A DNA stretch of 64,000 nt from Capsulimonas corticalis (GCF_003574315.2 NZ_AP025739.1:5580001-5644000), one strand, 5' to 3'; positions 36,920 through 46,539 are shown, counted from the first letter of the stretch. Numbers and translations: made by a program. Notes: a model not told the origin generated them from the sequence alone.

Positions 36920-39898
36920 CTATGGAGCCTGGAAGCTCCAGTTCTGATTGGCGGCGCCGCTCGACGCCTTGACGTCAATCGCAGCGTTCGGACTGGTAGA
37001 GGAGCCGCTGACTTCGAAAACGTACCCGGAGAGCTTGTTAACGAGTTTGTAATACGCGCCATTGACTTGCAGAGTCCAGAGCTGGTCATTGCCGCCTGTG
37101 AGCGTCTCCAGCAGTACGGCGGCTCCGCTTGCGGCTGAGCCGTTGACGCTTGCCGCCAGTCCGTTCCCAGCACAGGTCAGGGTGTAGTATGCGCCCGAGG
37201 CGGTCAGAGTCCACTTCTGATTAGAGCCGCCGCTATAGCCGTACTGGTCGAGCGCAGTTCCCACCCCCCAGCCAGCGGGATCGTCGAGCGCCAGGCCGCT
37301 ATTCTGGTTGATCAGCTTGTATGTTCCGTTGGCGTTCGCCGGCGGCGTGGCCGAAACGACGTTCGAGTTTGGCCCGGCGCCGGCGTAGGCCGTAGCGGCT
37401 ACGACATAGTAGTACGTCGTTCCGCCCGTGACGCTGGTGTCGGCATAGCTGTTCGTCGTGACATTCGTGGCGATGGCCGTGAACGGACCGCTCGCGGACG
37501 TTCCTCGGGAAACGGTGAAAGTCGACCCAACCGTCGGCGTCCAATTCAGCACGACCTGACCGTAGTGCGCCGTCGCCGCCAATCCGGTTGGGGCCGCCAG
37601 CAGATACCATCGCTGATTCCAGCCGCCGTTCGCCACCCATTGATCAATCTGCGCGCCAGCAGTCGTGGACTGCCCCACAACATCGGCGACCAGCCCTGAG
37701 GCGAGGTTCACCAGTTGAACCGTCTGATTATCGTATGGAACGAGCGTCCATTGCTGCTCGTTGGCGCTATTCGCGTTTTCCAGGGCGAGGAGCCCGCCAT
37801 TGGCTGTCGAAGAGCCCACGCCGACGGGAAGGTTATTCTGGTTAGACAACAGCTTGAAGTACCCATTGGCTGTGGGGGTAATCGTCCAGAGCTGATTGTT
37901 CGCGCCGCCGAAGCCCCACTGCACCAGATCCGTCCCGGCTCCGCCATAGCCGGCGTCGTCGAGCGCCAGATTATCCGAGGCGCTGAAGATTCCCAGCGCC
38001 TTGTCGGTCAGGAAAATACCGGTCGTAGCGCCATTGATTCCTGAGGTCGTCCCGGTCGTCTTGACGAGCGATGTCCCATAAGGGCCGAAGTTGCTCACAA
38101 GATTCTGGGCCAGCGTGATGTTCTGGGAGTTGGCGATATTGACGACCGACCCCATATCGATTCCGTAGCTGTTGAAATCGCTCCAGGTCTGCTGAGCCGT
38201 GTTCTTAAACAGATTTCCCGTCACCTGAACATTATTCGAATACTGGAGAATGACCGGCGGTCCCCACATGGAGGTGAAGGTATTGTTTTTGATGGTGGCG
38301 GCGCTGGCGTTCCCAAGGCGAATCCCGCCGCCGCGTATGTCGTTGACCGGCGAATACAGTCCGTCCGAGAAGGGAGCATGCGACCCGCCATTGAGAAACG
38401 TATTGCCCTCAATGTCGATATTGTTGCAGAGGTTGGACGCTGTAGAAACGCGCACGGTGCAGTCGATGCTCTGAACATCGATATTTCGGAACGTATTGTT
38501 CTTGATCGTCAAGCCCGATGTCGCGGGTCCGCCGTGCCACGCTGTTTCGGCGTTGAGTTCCAGACCCGCCGAGGAATCGTAGAATGTATTGTTCTCAAAA
38601 TCGATCCCCGGCCCCGACATGCTGGTGATTCGGCCGCTGCCCTGGAACGAGGAGTTTTTGACAATGACCGGGGCGGCGGTGTTCAAGTCGCAGCAGCGGC
38701 TAATCCCATCCGTCTCCTGTGAGGCGCCTGGATTGGGCCCGGTCAGAGGCACAGTGACATTTTGATTGAGGGTCAGCAGCCAGTTTCCGCTGCCGTCCTG
38801 GCTCACGGCGGTCACCGTGCATGTCGCCTTCACATATTCCGCCTGATACACCCAGTCCCAGATCTGCACGGTGTCGCCGACCATATAAGTAATGACATTG
38901 GGCAGATTCTCGACGGTGATTTTGTTCGCCGCCGTCTGCGCCAGAATATGCGAGAAGTCGCCGCCGGTGCAGATCTCATCATCCTCCATCCCAGAGAAGT
39001 TGTTGTTCGTGATGGTAATGGTTCCGCGATTTCCTTCTCCTAAATATCCGCCGGCCGGTCCGCACAATCGTCCCGAGCCGGGAGGCGGGCCAGCGGTAAT
39101 ATTCGTAAGATTGAGCGCCGCCGAGTTGTTCCAGAAGCCGCCGACACTGCCGGCGCCGCCCCCATAATCGGTAAGGTTACTCGCGGTGCATGTTCCCGTG
39201 CAATGTGTGAAGTTGAACGGCCAGCCGCCGCCATTGTGCGCCCAGACAACGAACTTCTTTCCAACAATGGTGGACGGCAGAGTCGCGCCGGTCATATTGA
39301 TCGTCCAATTGCTGCCGGAGGTGTTGGTCGCGCTCGCGAAATTTCCGCCGCAGGTGCGATCGTAGCAAAGCGACGAAGAGTCTGTGTAAAAGAAAACCTC
39401 GCTGCTTGTGGAGCCGACATCGGGATCGGTAAGCGTCGGATAGCCGCTGTCCAGGGTGACGTTAACACTGCTCGTTCCGCTGATTGAGTTGACGACGCCT
39501 TGCGTAAACCGAAACGGCGTTGTGTCGAAGATCATCTGGTTAAGCGTGATGTTGTTCGAATCCCAGACGGAGAAGAAGGCGTTGTTATCGCCGTGGTTCG
39601 CATTGACCAGCTTCGTCGTCGAATCTCCATAGACCGTAATGCCGTTCGCATTATGAATGCTGAGCTGCTGGCCGGACGCCAGCAGATATGTACCGGCGGG
39701 AATATAGACCTGCGATCCCGGCCCGGCGGCGATCGCCGCCTGAAGCGCGGCGTTGATCGCCGGAAAATCATTCGCCACCCCATTGCCCACAGCGTTATAG
39801 GGCGCGTTCTTCACATTGAATGTTGCGGCGTTCCCAGCATTGGGAAGGACCGCCGCCGCGACGATGGCGGCAAAAACCTTGAGTTTGGAAAAGTTCAT
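36920..39898 (-). CDS. Secreted beta-helix protein with RICIN and FnIII domains
   Basis: The 992-residue protein has a signal peptide (about 1-23, cleavage after GNA), a right-handed parallel beta-helix ('GNGVANDFPAINAALQAAI' start, Asn-rich rungs such as 'TIKNNTFRNID') to about residue 600, a RICIN-type region ('NNQLWTI', 'EQQWTL', 'NQRWYL'), one FnIII domain ('APTGLAATAHYGQVVLNWTP') and a second RICIN ('NQKWTL', 'NDQLWTL', 'NQNWSFQAP'). Pectate-lyase-like folds act on polysaccharides; catalytic residues cannot be named. ATG at 39898 has a GGAGG SD. It lies 115 bases downstream of the pseudopilin gene. It is homologous to the protein at 1524-4580. Confidence 0.9.
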   Translation of the reverse strand: MNFSKLKVFAAIVAAAVLPNAGNAATFNVKNAPYNAVGNGVANDFPAINAALQAAIAAGPGSQVYIPAGTYLLASGQQLSIHNANGITVYGDSTTKLVNANHGDNNAFFSVWDSNNITLNQMIFDTTPFRFTQGVVNSISGTSSVNVTLDSGYPTLTDPDVGSTSSEVFFYTDSSSLCYDRTCGGNFASATNTSGSNWTINMTGATLPSTIVGKKFVVWAHNGGGWPFNFTHCTGTCTASNLTDYGGGAGSVGGFWNNSAALNLTNITAGPPPGSGRLCGPAGGYLGEGNRGTITITNNNFSGMEDDEICTGGDFSHILAQTAANKITVENLPNVITYMVGDTVQIWDWVYQAEYVKATCTVTAVSQDGSGNWLLTLNQNVTVPLTGPNPGASQETDGISRCCDLNTAAPVIVKNSSFQGSGRITSMSGPGIDFENNTFYDSSAGLELNAETAWHGGPATSGLTIKNNTFRNIDVQSIDCTVRVSTASNLCNNIDIEGNTFLNGGSHAPFSDGLYSPVNDIRGGGIRLGNASAATIKNNTFTSMWGPPVILQYSNNVQVTGNLFKNTAQQTWSDFNSYGIDMGSVVNIANSQNITLAQNLVSNFGPYGTSLVKTTGTTSGINGATTGIFLTDKALGIFSASDNLALDDAGYGGAGTDLVQWGFGGANNQLWTITPTANGYFKLLSNQNNLPVGVGSSTANGGLLALENANSANEQQWTLVPYDNQTVQLVNLASGLVADVVGQSTTAGAQIDQWVANGGWNQRWYLLAAPTGLAATAHYGQVVLNWTPTVGSTFTVSRGTSASGPFTAIATNVTTNSYADTSVTGGTTYYYVVAATAYAGAGPNSNVVSATPPANANGTYKLINQNSGLALDDPAGWGVGTALDQYGYSGGSNQKWTLTASGAYYTLTCAGNGLAASVNGSAASGAAVLLETLTGGNDQLWTLQVNGAYYKLVNKLSGYVFEVSGSSTSPNAAIDVKASSGAANQNWSFQAP

Positions 39899-39971
39899 CC
39901 GAGCGCCTCCAAGAACAGTGCAAGCGTCTTGCTTGAATATTGCTTTTGTATCTAAAGAAACAAACATGAAT

Positions 39972-40002
39972 GCTTCCGATCCTCCCATGGAAGATCGGAA
40001 GC
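39972..40002. terminator. Hairpin after the pseudopilin gene
   Basis: 10-bp stem GCTTCCGATC/GATCGGAAGC with an 11-base loop, 12 bases after the pseudopilin stop. T-poor, so it may only partly separate the two genes. Confidence 0.55.
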
Positions 40003-40013
40003 GACATCCGGCT

Positions 40014-40811
40014 CTATTGATTGTATTTCTGATCGAGAAGCGATAAATCTTGGACGATGGTGGCGTTGGTGTCGTTGCAGTTGATGGCGTCTTCCCAGTT
40101 GGCGCCGACGGGGCAGTCTGTTTGCGTGGAGCCATAGATATATCCCCACATGCTGCCGTTCACGACAGTCTGAATTGGCCGCAGCGCCTTGACATGCCCA
40201 TCCATGAAGATCATGTTCATACGACCGACATGGCGGGCGGCGACGAGGTCTCGAAAGTACGTGTCGCGCCAATCGTCCCAAACGATTCCCGGATCGTCGC
40301 GAAACGCCGAGTCCGCCTCCGTCACCATAATTCGAGTGGCTGGCTCTTTAATCTGAGAATCTTTGTGCGCTCCGCCCCACCCCGTAGGTCCGTCCTGATT
40401 GAATTGTCCTAGTTCGTTATTGTAACGATAGGACGCTGGAATCGCGGGCGTCGCGTAGATGGTCTTCGCCAGCGTATTGTTGCTGGGGTCCGACGGGCAG
40501 TGGAATACCTGCGTGCTCTTCACATAAGGGTAAATGTCCTGTCCCCAATTTGTGGTGTCGCCGCTGGCGTTCCAATGATTCGTCACGGGATAAATCTCAT
40601 CGTTATCCTGCAAGTATTGCATGATCCCCAGCCCGATCTGCTTCAAATTGCTCATACACGCCGCCTGCCGCGCCTTCTCCCGGGCTTTCGCGAAGACCGG
40701 GAACAAAATAGCCGCGAGAATTGCAATGATTGCGATAACAACGAGAAGCTCAATAAGCGTAAACCCGCGAAATTGATTTTGCCGCCGCGCATTGGTAAAG
40801 TAACGATACAT
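40014..40811 (-). CDS. Type II secretion/type IV pilin-like pseudopilin
   Basis: The 265-residue protein has a prepilin leader and methylation motif '[20 protein letters not shown]' at residues 16-35, then '[25 protein letters not shown]', the standard start of the large pseudopilin family (DUF1559-like). The C-terminal globular part contains a '[17 protein letters not shown]' segment resembling the H-X9-DG signature. It is processed by prepilin peptidase and may form pseudopili. It sits beside a GH35 gene and shares its operator (see 40861-40882). An AGGAGAG SD precedes the ATG. Confidence 0.92.
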   Translation of the reverse strand: MYRYFTNARRQNQFRGFTLIELLVVIAIIAILAAILFPVFAKAREKARQAACMSNLKQIGLGIMQYLQDNDEIYPVTNHWNASGDTTNWGQDIYPYVKSTQVFHCPSDPSNNTLAKTIYATPAIPASYRYNNELGQFNQDGPTGWGGAHKDSQIKEPATRIMVTEADSAFRDDPGIVWDDWRDTYFRDLVAARHVGRMNMIFMDGHVKALRPIQTVVNGSMWGYIYGSTQTDCPVGANWEDAINCNDTNATIVQDLSLLDQKYNQ

Positions 40812-40860
40812 AACCTACTCTCCTTATTTTCCGTAAAGCGAATAAAACGATGTTCAAATC

Positions 40861-40882
40861 ATGATATACACGTGATAATCAT
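40861..40882 (-). promoter_or_regulatory. Operator A of the pseudopilin promoter
   Basis: 22-bp near-palindrome centred on CACGTG, with ATGAT and ATCAT ends (ACACGTGATAATCAT as core). It shares 20 of 22 bases with the site before the GH35 gene. It starts 9 bases after the -10 box, over the presumed transcription start. LacI-type operators are usually symmetric around CG, as here. Confidence 0.7.
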
Positions 40883-40891
40883 ATTGTACTC

Positions 40892-40920
40892 ATAATACAG
40901 CAATACCCTCCCATTGTCAA
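40892..40920 (-). promoter_or_regulatory. Sigma-70 promoter of the pseudopilin gene
   Basis: On the minus strand: TTGACA (40915-40920), a 17-base spacer and TATTAT (40892-40897). Strong consensus, 80 bases before the ATG. Confidence 0.85.
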
Positions 40921-40987
40921 GAAAAATATTCTCTTATTCCGACGATCCGCCCCACCCCGGCCCACAGGCCGAGGCGAGGCGGCCTGC

Positions 40988-43936
40988 TTACTTGGCGGCG
41001 ATATTCACAACGCCGTTATTCCAGCTGGCGACGTCTTCGATCCTCAGGTGGATATTCTCGGCGCCCATGCCGTCTTCATCGAAAACAATCAGAGAGTTAG
41101 CGCCGGATTTCAGCCAGCACTCGGGAATATAAAGCCCTTCCACATGCAGCGTTTCCGGATAACGGCCGATGTTATGCCCGTTGACCCAGATGAAGCCATG
41201 CGCCTTCGGATCGGGAACAACGCGGATCACTGCGTTTTCTCTGGAAGAGCCGTCGTATGCAAACGTGGTTTGGTAATAGCGCGGGACGCCCGGCGCATCG
41301 CCGCCGGTCGGCTTCCAGTCCGTAATGGCGGCGGGTTCGCCGATGCCGCCGCGCATCTTCCAGCCGGTGATCGGCGTGCTGTCCGTGAACGCGGTCAGGG
41401 TGACCGGCTTCAGGACGCCGCCAGGGCCGTTGGTATTCTGCACCAGGACGCTCAGGATATTCGGCTTGCCGGGAAGAAGTACGCCGTCAAGCGGCACGCT
41501 AAAGGCTTGATCCCAGCCAGAGTGCGTGGCGAGCTTCTTGCCGTTGACATAAATCACGCCAATGTCGTCCACGCTTTCAAAGCGCAGCGTTCCGGTAGGA
41601 CTAGCTCCCTGGATCGCGGGAAGCGTGGTCTGATACCAATAGAATTCCCCGCCGGATTTGAAAGCGTCAACGCCTACTTTGATCGGAACCAATGCGGGAT
41701 CGCCGGGAACAGGAATGGGATCATTCTCCTTGGCCGGCTTGCCCACCCAGGCGTCCAGGGGATAGGAGGCGCTATTCGGGGAGCGCAAAAACGCCGGGCC
41801 GACGAGTCCCTTGGAATCGTAATCGGTGATCGGTCCCATATACCCAAAGATCTTGTCGCGGCCAGCGTGCGTGGCGAAGATCGCCAGGGAGTGTGTTCCC
41901 GCCGGCAGATCCAGCACGAGCGGATTGACTGTGTCTTTCGTCGGCTGCACGCGTTTCCCATCGAGAAATGGGATCAGACGATCTCGCGCGGAGTTGAACC
42001 AGAGAGCGTACTCTCCAGCCGCCGAGGCGTTGATGTGCGTACGATACCAGGCGTAAGCCGTTCGGTCGCCGTCGACGCCCATCTGCTCGGGATCGCGCGA
42101 GGCTCTCCATCCGCTGTCGTCCATGCCCGCCGCCTGGGCCGTCACGAGATGTTCCTTCCAGGTTCCCAGATGAGGAGCAGTTGTCGGAACGCCGCTGGCG
42201 GCGTCTGCGGCGTCTTGCGCGCCGCCGTCGATGGAGGGGCCATAGACCCAGACACGCCCCGGCGCGACGTCCAGCGGACTTTGCGTATCCAGCGCCAGAC
42301 CTCGCGCCGTCGCCGACACATCGCCGACATACGCAGGCCCGGTCATAAGATAGCTGCCGGCGCCTGCCGTGACGGACCAGGTCTTGAGCGCCTGATCGAT
42401 CGACATGGCGAGAATGCGCACATGATTGCCGCCCGAAGAGAGCCGGAACTCGGCGGGCGCGCCCTCCGAGAACAAGATCTTCAGCGTCTTCTTCCCATCA
42501 GCGTCCGTCGCCCAGCTTCCGGCAGGCCCTGTCACTACAGCGCCTGCTGGAGCGTCAAACGTCATCTCTCCGGGTTCGCCGGGATGACCGTAGACAACCA
42601 GTGTTTTCTCGCCGTTTTGATCAAAGAGCCCGAGTATTCGAGTCGCGGAAAAGGCGATCTTGATCGAGCCGGCGACTGCAAAGCCCGACACAATTGGGAC
42701 GACTTCAAATTTATCGAACTGGATCGGTCCGGCAGATGGATACACACGGCCCGAAGCATCCTTGACCTGGCTCACACACGGCGATTTCCCTTTGTTGTCC
42801 AGAAAAACGATCGTTCCCGCCGGACTCTTGCGCGCGGTGATCGCAATTTCAGCGTTGGTCGCCGCTCCGGAATAGGCGCTGGTCGCGTTGACGCTGTCTT
42901 CCAGCACATCCTGAAAGCCGCGCGCAAAGTAGGCGGCGTTTTTCAGCAAGTAATAGTCGGGACGGATATCCCCCGCCTGACCGATCGGGCAGCCGTAGTC
43001 ATAGCTGGCGGCGTCCTCATTATTGTTCCAGTAACCAAAGTTCGTGCCGCCATGGAACATATAGTAATTGTAGCCATTGCCGCCATTTGCCAGCACTCGC
43101 CATGTCGAATGACGCCGCTCTTCTGGATTGTCCACCGGTCCATAAATGCTGAACCAGCCCGGATAAAACTCCGTCGAAAACCAGGGGTTGGTCCGGCCGA
43201 CGCTGTCCCAGGGCTCATCGCCGGGATCGGCTTCGTGATGCTCTCCGCTGAAGAAATACGGAACTTCGATCCCCATGGAAATCGCCTTCGCCTGGAGATG
43301 CTTGAAGTAATTATTGGGGATCGAAGTTCCCCAGGACTGCGGATGCTCGTTTTCCAATTGCACCATGATTACGGAGCCGCCGCGATGAATTTGATTCGCG
43401 GCGACAATCGGCATAATCTTGTCGAACCACCGATCCATATACTTCTCGAATTCCGGATTATCTTCGCGAACGCGGACGCCAGGCTTGAAACGCAGCCAAA
43501 TCGGATAGCCGCCGCTGTCCCATTCGGCGCAGACGTAAGGGCCGACGCGCACGATCGCGTACATGCCCAGTTCCTTGACCAGTTTGAGAAAGGCGTTGAT
43601 GTCTCGATCGCCGGTGAAATCCCACTGCCCCTCCTGCTCCTCATGGAAGTTCCAAAAGGCGTATGTCTCCACCGTATTGAGGCCGGCCCGCTTGAACTTC
43701 AGCAGTCGATCGCGCCACAGCGCGCGCGGAACGCGCGGATAATGCAGGCTGCCCGAGGCGATAAACGTTCGATTGCCGTCAATGAGAAAACCGCGCCCGT
43801 CGAAGTCGATCCGCGCCTTGGCGGCCGGCGCCGGCGGGAACATTCCATCGTCGGCGCGGCACTGCGCGGACGCCGACAGGGCAAGCGCGCAAAGCGCGGC
43901 GGGGGTGAAAACATGGCGCAAGAAGAACCGATGCAT
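40988..43936 (-). CDS. GH35 beta-galactosidase, secreted
   Basis: The 982-residue protein has a signal peptide (about 1-28). It then has a GH35 (beta/alpha)8 catalytic barrel: 'SGSLHYPRVPRALWRDRLLK', 'WNFHEEQEGQWDFTGDRDI', the acid/base in 'MVQLENEHPQ' (Glu197) and the nucleophile in 'WFSTEFYPGW' (Glu256). Several beta-sandwich domains follow to the C-terminus, typical of long bacterial GH35. It cleaves terminal beta-galactosyl units, probably from plant or algal polysaccharide. Its promoter carries the shared operator at 43961-43982. A LacI-family gene lies upstream. Confidence 0.95.
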   Translation of the reverse strand: MHRFFLRHVFTPAALCALALSASAQCRADDGMFPPAPAAKARIDFDGRGFLIDGNRTFIASGSLHYPRVPRALWRDRLLKFKRAGLNTVETYAFWNFHEEQEGQWDFTGDRDINAFLKLVKELGMYAIVRVGPYVCAEWDSGGYPIWLRFKPGVRVREDNPEFEKYMDRWFDKIMPIVAANQIHRGGSVIMVQLENEHPQSWGTSIPNNYFKHLQAKAISMGIEVPYFFSGEHHEADPGDEPWDSVGRTNPWFSTEFYPGWFSIYGPVDNPEERRHSTWRVLANGGNGYNYYMFHGGTNFGYWNNNEDAASYDYGCPIGQAGDIRPDYYLLKNAAYFARGFQDVLEDSVNATSAYSGAATNAEIAITARKSPAGTIVFLDNKGKSPCVSQVKDASGRVYPSAGPIQFDKFEVVPIVSGFAVAGSIKIAFSATRILGLFDQNGEKTLVVYGHPGEPGEMTFDAPAGAVVTGPAGSWATDADGKKTLKILFSEGAPAEFRLSSGGNHVRILAMSIDQALKTWSVTAGAGSYLMTGPAYVGDVSATARGLALDTQSPLDVAPGRVWVYGPSIDGGAQDAADAASGVPTTAPHLGTWKEHLVTAQAAGMDDSGWRASRDPEQMGVDGDRTAYAWYRTHINASAAGEYALWFNSARDRLIPFLDGKRVQPTKDTVNPLVLDLPAGTHSLAIFATHAGRDKIFGYMGPITDYDSKGLVGPAFLRSPNSASYPLDAWVGKPAKENDPIPVPGDPALVPIKVGVDAFKSGGEFYWYQTTLPAIQGASPTGTLRFESVDDIGVIYVNGKKLATHSGWDQAFSVPLDGVLLPGKPNILSVLVQNTNGPGGVLKPVTLTAFTDSTPITGWKMRGGIGEPAAITDWKPTGGDAPGVPRYYQTTFAYDGSSRENAVIRVVPDPKAHGFIWVNGHNIGRYPETLHVEGLYIPECWLKSGANSLIVFDEDGMGAENIHLRIEDVASWNNGVVNIAAK

Positions 43937-43960
43937 GGATTATCCTATCGTTCCAAGAGT

Positions 43961-43982
43961 TTGATTTACACGTGATAATCAT
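43961..43982 (-). promoter_or_regulatory. Operator B of the GH35 promoter
   Basis: Near-palindrome TGATTTACACGTGATAATCA around central CACGTG, matching 20 of 22 bases of operator A. It begins inside the -10 box and runs over the transcription start. An overlapping GTGATA-N7-TATCAC inverted repeat (43972-43990) is also seen. Confidence 0.7.
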
Positions 43983-44009
43983 TGTATCACGAGAAGGCAC
44001 ATTTGGCAA
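43981..44009 (-). promoter_or_regulatory. Promoter of the GH35 gene
   Basis: On the minus strand: TTGCCA (44004-44009), a 17-base spacer and TACAAT (43981-43986). It has the same layout as the pseudopilin promoter. Confidence 0.75.
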
Positions 44010-44129
44010 GAGCCGCCCGAGTTTATTTAATAGACTTGAAATTCGTAAGAGGAGGGTGTGCCGCCGGAGCAGTATCGTAAAGCGATGCGGCGCTTCTCAC
44101 AGAAGATCCGAGTGTGAGCGCGGCGCAAA

Positions 44130-45128
44130 TCAGGTCGTATCCCCGATCCGCAAATGGACGGGGACGATCGTTTCGCGCGCAACTTCCTCGCCGCGAATCG
44201 CCGCCGCCAATACCGACGCCGCTGTTCGCGCCACCTCGGCCCAGGGCGCAACAACGGTCGTCAGCACTCCGGGAAGATCGAACTGCCCCGTCAGTCCATC
44301 GAACCCCGCCATGGCGACATCCTGTGGGGTTCGCAAACCCTCGTCCCGGCAATAGCGCGCGACTGGCGCCAGCGAAAGATCTCTCCAGCCCGTAACCACG
44401 CAGGGATAATTAACGGCGTCGGAGAGGAATGCGGCTTCCCTGGGATCGAGATCCGAATCCTCATCGAACGCGATCACCGTGACATTCAGGCCGAGAACGC
44501 CGGCGGCGTCCATAAACCCTTCAAAGCGACGCCGGCTGGAGACGATCTCCAGCCTCTTGCGCCGATAAAGCACACGATGGTAGCCGCGATCGGCAAAGTG
44601 TTCGGCAAGCAGCTTGCCGCCGCCATAATCATCGGAGACAATCGAGGGAAACTGCGCAATCGCGTCGACAATGGCGACAATCGGGAGGTGGGATTTGCTG
44701 AGCAAGTCCAGCACGGCGGCGTCCCCCTGCGCATGCAGGACAAGACCATCGATCTTGCCGCCGAGCAGGCTGCGGCGTAAATCCATTCCGCTCAGGCTTC
44801 TGTGAATGAGAAGGTCTTTGTTCTCCTTCACAGATCCATCCACCAGTCCGCCAATGATCTTTGCGGTGAATTCGTCCTCGGAGCTGAGCAGGCCGCCGAC
44901 ATTGAGGAAGCCGAAGGTATCCGTGGCGCCCCGCTTCAGTGAATTGGCGATCTCATTTGGAAAGTAGCTCATTTCTTCGGCCGCCCGAAGAATTCGCCGC
45001 CGCGTGTCCTCGGAAACGCGAATTCCCGGCTTACGGTCGTTCAGCACCGACGAGACCGTAATTCTCGATACCCCAACGCGCTCCGCGACATCCTGCATCG
45101 TTGGGGGACGCTTGCGTTCTTCAGTCAT
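44130..45128 (-). CDS. LacI-family transcriptional repressor
   Basis: The 332-residue protein starts with a LacI HTH ('PPTMQDVAERVGVSRITVSSV', 'VLNDRKPGIRVSEDTRRRI') and continues with a two-lobed sugar-binding domain ('GATDTFGFLNVGGLLSSED', 'GLVLHAQGD', 'MAGFDGLTGQFDLPG'). ATG at 45128 starts the family region; a GTG at 45143 is possible. The gene is upstream of GH35 on the same strand, about 120 bases from the GH35 promoter. The two operators described above are the obvious candidates for its targets. The inducer is probably a galactoside or related sugar; this is inferred. Confidence 0.93.
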   Translation of the reverse strand: MTEERKRPPTMQDVAERVGVSRITVSSVLNDRKPGIRVSEDTRRRILRAAEEMSYFPNEIANSLKRGATDTFGFLNVGGLLSSEDEFTAKIIGGLVDGSVKENKDLLIHRSLSGMDLRRSLLGGKIDGLVLHAQGDAAVLDLLSKSHLPIVAIVDAIAQFPSIVSDDYGGGKLLAEHFADRGYHRVLYRRKRLEIVSSRRRFEGFMDAAGVLGLNVTVIAFDEDSDLDPREAAFLSDAVNYPCVVTGWRDLSLAPVARYCRDEGLRTPQDVAMAGFDGLTGQFDLPGVLTTVVAPWAEVARTAASVLAAAIRGEEVARETIVPVHLRIGDTT

Positions 45129-45233
45129 ACGGCTATTTTGCACGTTTTTTATTGTTTATACAAGAAGCGGCTTTCACAGGTCGCGATCACCGACTCTGTA
45201 ACATGGAGTTCGCCAGGGGGCGTATCGCTCGGA

Positions 45234-45899
45234 CTAATCGTGCGCTTCGCCGAACACGTCTCGCAGCTGCTGTTCGTCGTCGGCGTGCACCATCACGATG
45301 ACGGTGTCGTCGTTTTCGAAGCGGGTGTCGCCCTGCGGGAGCAGCGCGTTGTCGTTACGGACGATGGAGATGATCAGCGCGTTTTTGTCGAGCGGGAGTT
45401 CGCGGATCGTGCGGCCCAGGACCGGGGATCGTTCGGAGACGGTGATCGCGACGACTTCGATGTTGCCGTTCTTTAATGCGCCCAGCGGAATGACTTCGCC
45501 GGTTTCAATCTGTTGCTCCAGCAGGTTGAAGATGATCTGCGTGCTGGAAACGGTGGTGTCGATGCCGAGCTGCTGGAAAAGCTGCTGATTGGCGGGGTTG
45601 TTGACGCGAGCCACGGTGCGCGGCGTCGTAAACTTCTTCTTCGCCATCTGGCAGATGACGAGGTTGTCTTCGTCATCTCCGGTCACGGCGACCACGACAT
45701 CGGCGCGGCCGAAACCGGCTTCGGCCATCAATCGGACTTCGCAGCCGTCGCCCTGCACCACCACGTCGCCCAGCTCCTCGGAGAGCATGGCGTAACGGCG
45801 GCGGTCCTTTTCCATGAGCGCGATTTCGTGACCTTCGGCGATCAGTTTCTTGGAAAGATAGTAGCCGATCTTTCCGCCGCCGACAATAATAATGTACAT
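45234..45899 (-). CDS. TrkA-type RCK protein with TrkA_N and TrkA_C domains
   Basis: The 221-residue protein has an NAD(H)/nucleotide-binding RCK_N Rossmann fold ('MYIIIVGGGKIGYYLSKKL', 'VVVQGDGCEVRLMAEAG', 'DVVVAVTGDDEDNLVICQMAK') and a C-terminal RCK_C (TrkA_C, about 145-215, 'GRTIRELPLDKNALIISIVRND'). It gates K+ uptake channels. It lies 14 bases from a second RCK gene (45914-46405). No membrane K+ channel gene is in the window. The ATG is at 45899. Confidence 0.93.
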   Translation of the reverse strand: MYIIIVGGGKIGYYLSKKLIAEGHEIALMEKDRRRYAMLSEELGDVVVQGDGCEVRLMAEAGFGRADVVVAVTGDDEDNLVICQMAKKKFTTPRTVARVNNPANQQLFQQLGIDTTVSSTQIIFNLLEQQIETGEVIPLGALKNGNIEVVAITVSERSPVLGRTIRELPLDKNALIISIVRNDNALLPQGDTRFENDDTVIVMVHADDEQQLRDVFGEAHD

Positions 45900-45913
45900 C
45901 GTGACGCCCTTCG

Positions 45914-46405
45914 CTAACCTAACTGTGCCGGATACTCAACATCCCACGCTTCGAGCCGCTCCTGCCAGGCGCCGGACTCTTCGGTCTGAAGCACGGCCGC
46001 ATGGAGTACGCCCGCCGCGATCGTGGTGGTGCACAGGGTAATGATTCCCATTTCCCGGTACGCCTGTGACCGGATCGGGTCGTAAATACGCGCGTGGACT
46101 CTCGGAATGGAGAAAACTTTCTTCGCGACCTGAGCGGCCATAATGTTGGTGTTGTCGCCCTGAGTGACGGCGATAAAGACGTCGGCTTTACTGAGGCCGG
46201 CCTTTTCGAGCGTATCGCGATCCAGACCGGTCCCGACCACGCGCTGACCTTTGAATTTCGTGCCCAGGCGGCGGAACGCGTCACTGGTGATATCGATCAC
46301 CGTGACGTGGTGGCCTTCCTGCGACAGTTGTTTGGCGAGAGTAGAGCCGACTCGGCCGCAGCCCAGAATGACCACATTCAGGGGTGAGGCAGTGGATAAC
46401 GACAT
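45914..46405 (-). CDS. RCK_N (TrkA_N) domain protein
   Basis: The 163-residue protein has one Rossmann RCK_N domain ('VVILGCGRVGSTLAKQLSQ', 'VVGTGLDRDTLEKAGLSKAD', 'VFIAVTQGDNTNIMAAQVAK') and no TrkA_C domain, so it is a short relative of KtrA/TrkA. It is 14 bases upstream of the two-domain protein, and the pair may form a hetero-octameric gating ring. It is divergent from the ClpS-like gene. Confidence 0.9.
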   Translation of the reverse strand: MSLSTASPLNVVILGCGRVGSTLAKQLSQEGHHVTVIDITSDAFRRLGTKFKGQRVVGTGLDRDTLEKAGLSKADVFIAVTQGDNTNIMAAQVAKKVFSIPRVHARIYDPIRSQAYREMGIITLCTTTIAAGVLHAAVLQTEESGAWQERLEAWDVEYPAQLG

Positions 46406-46510
46406 TGTCAGGAGACCTCCAACGCCAAGGAAGCGTTCAGCAAAGAGGATACACTTTGTGTCCCGGTGATGTCAACCCCGGACGTTCCCAGGCGCCCGCA
46501 ATTTGGCGGG

Positions 46511-46539
46511 TTATCAGCAGCGACGCAAGCGGGTATAAT
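46511..46539 (+). promoter_or_regulatory. Promoter of the ClpS-like gene
   Basis: TTATCA (46511-46516), a 17-base spacer and TATAAT (46534-46539), 67 bases before the start codon. Confidence 0.65.

Noticed and set aside
41048-43975. 975-codon open frame on the plus strand antisense to the GH35 gene
   Set aside because: GH35 on the minus strand has clear signatures and a promoter. The antisense frame is open only because of strong GC bias at third positions and has no recognisable domain.
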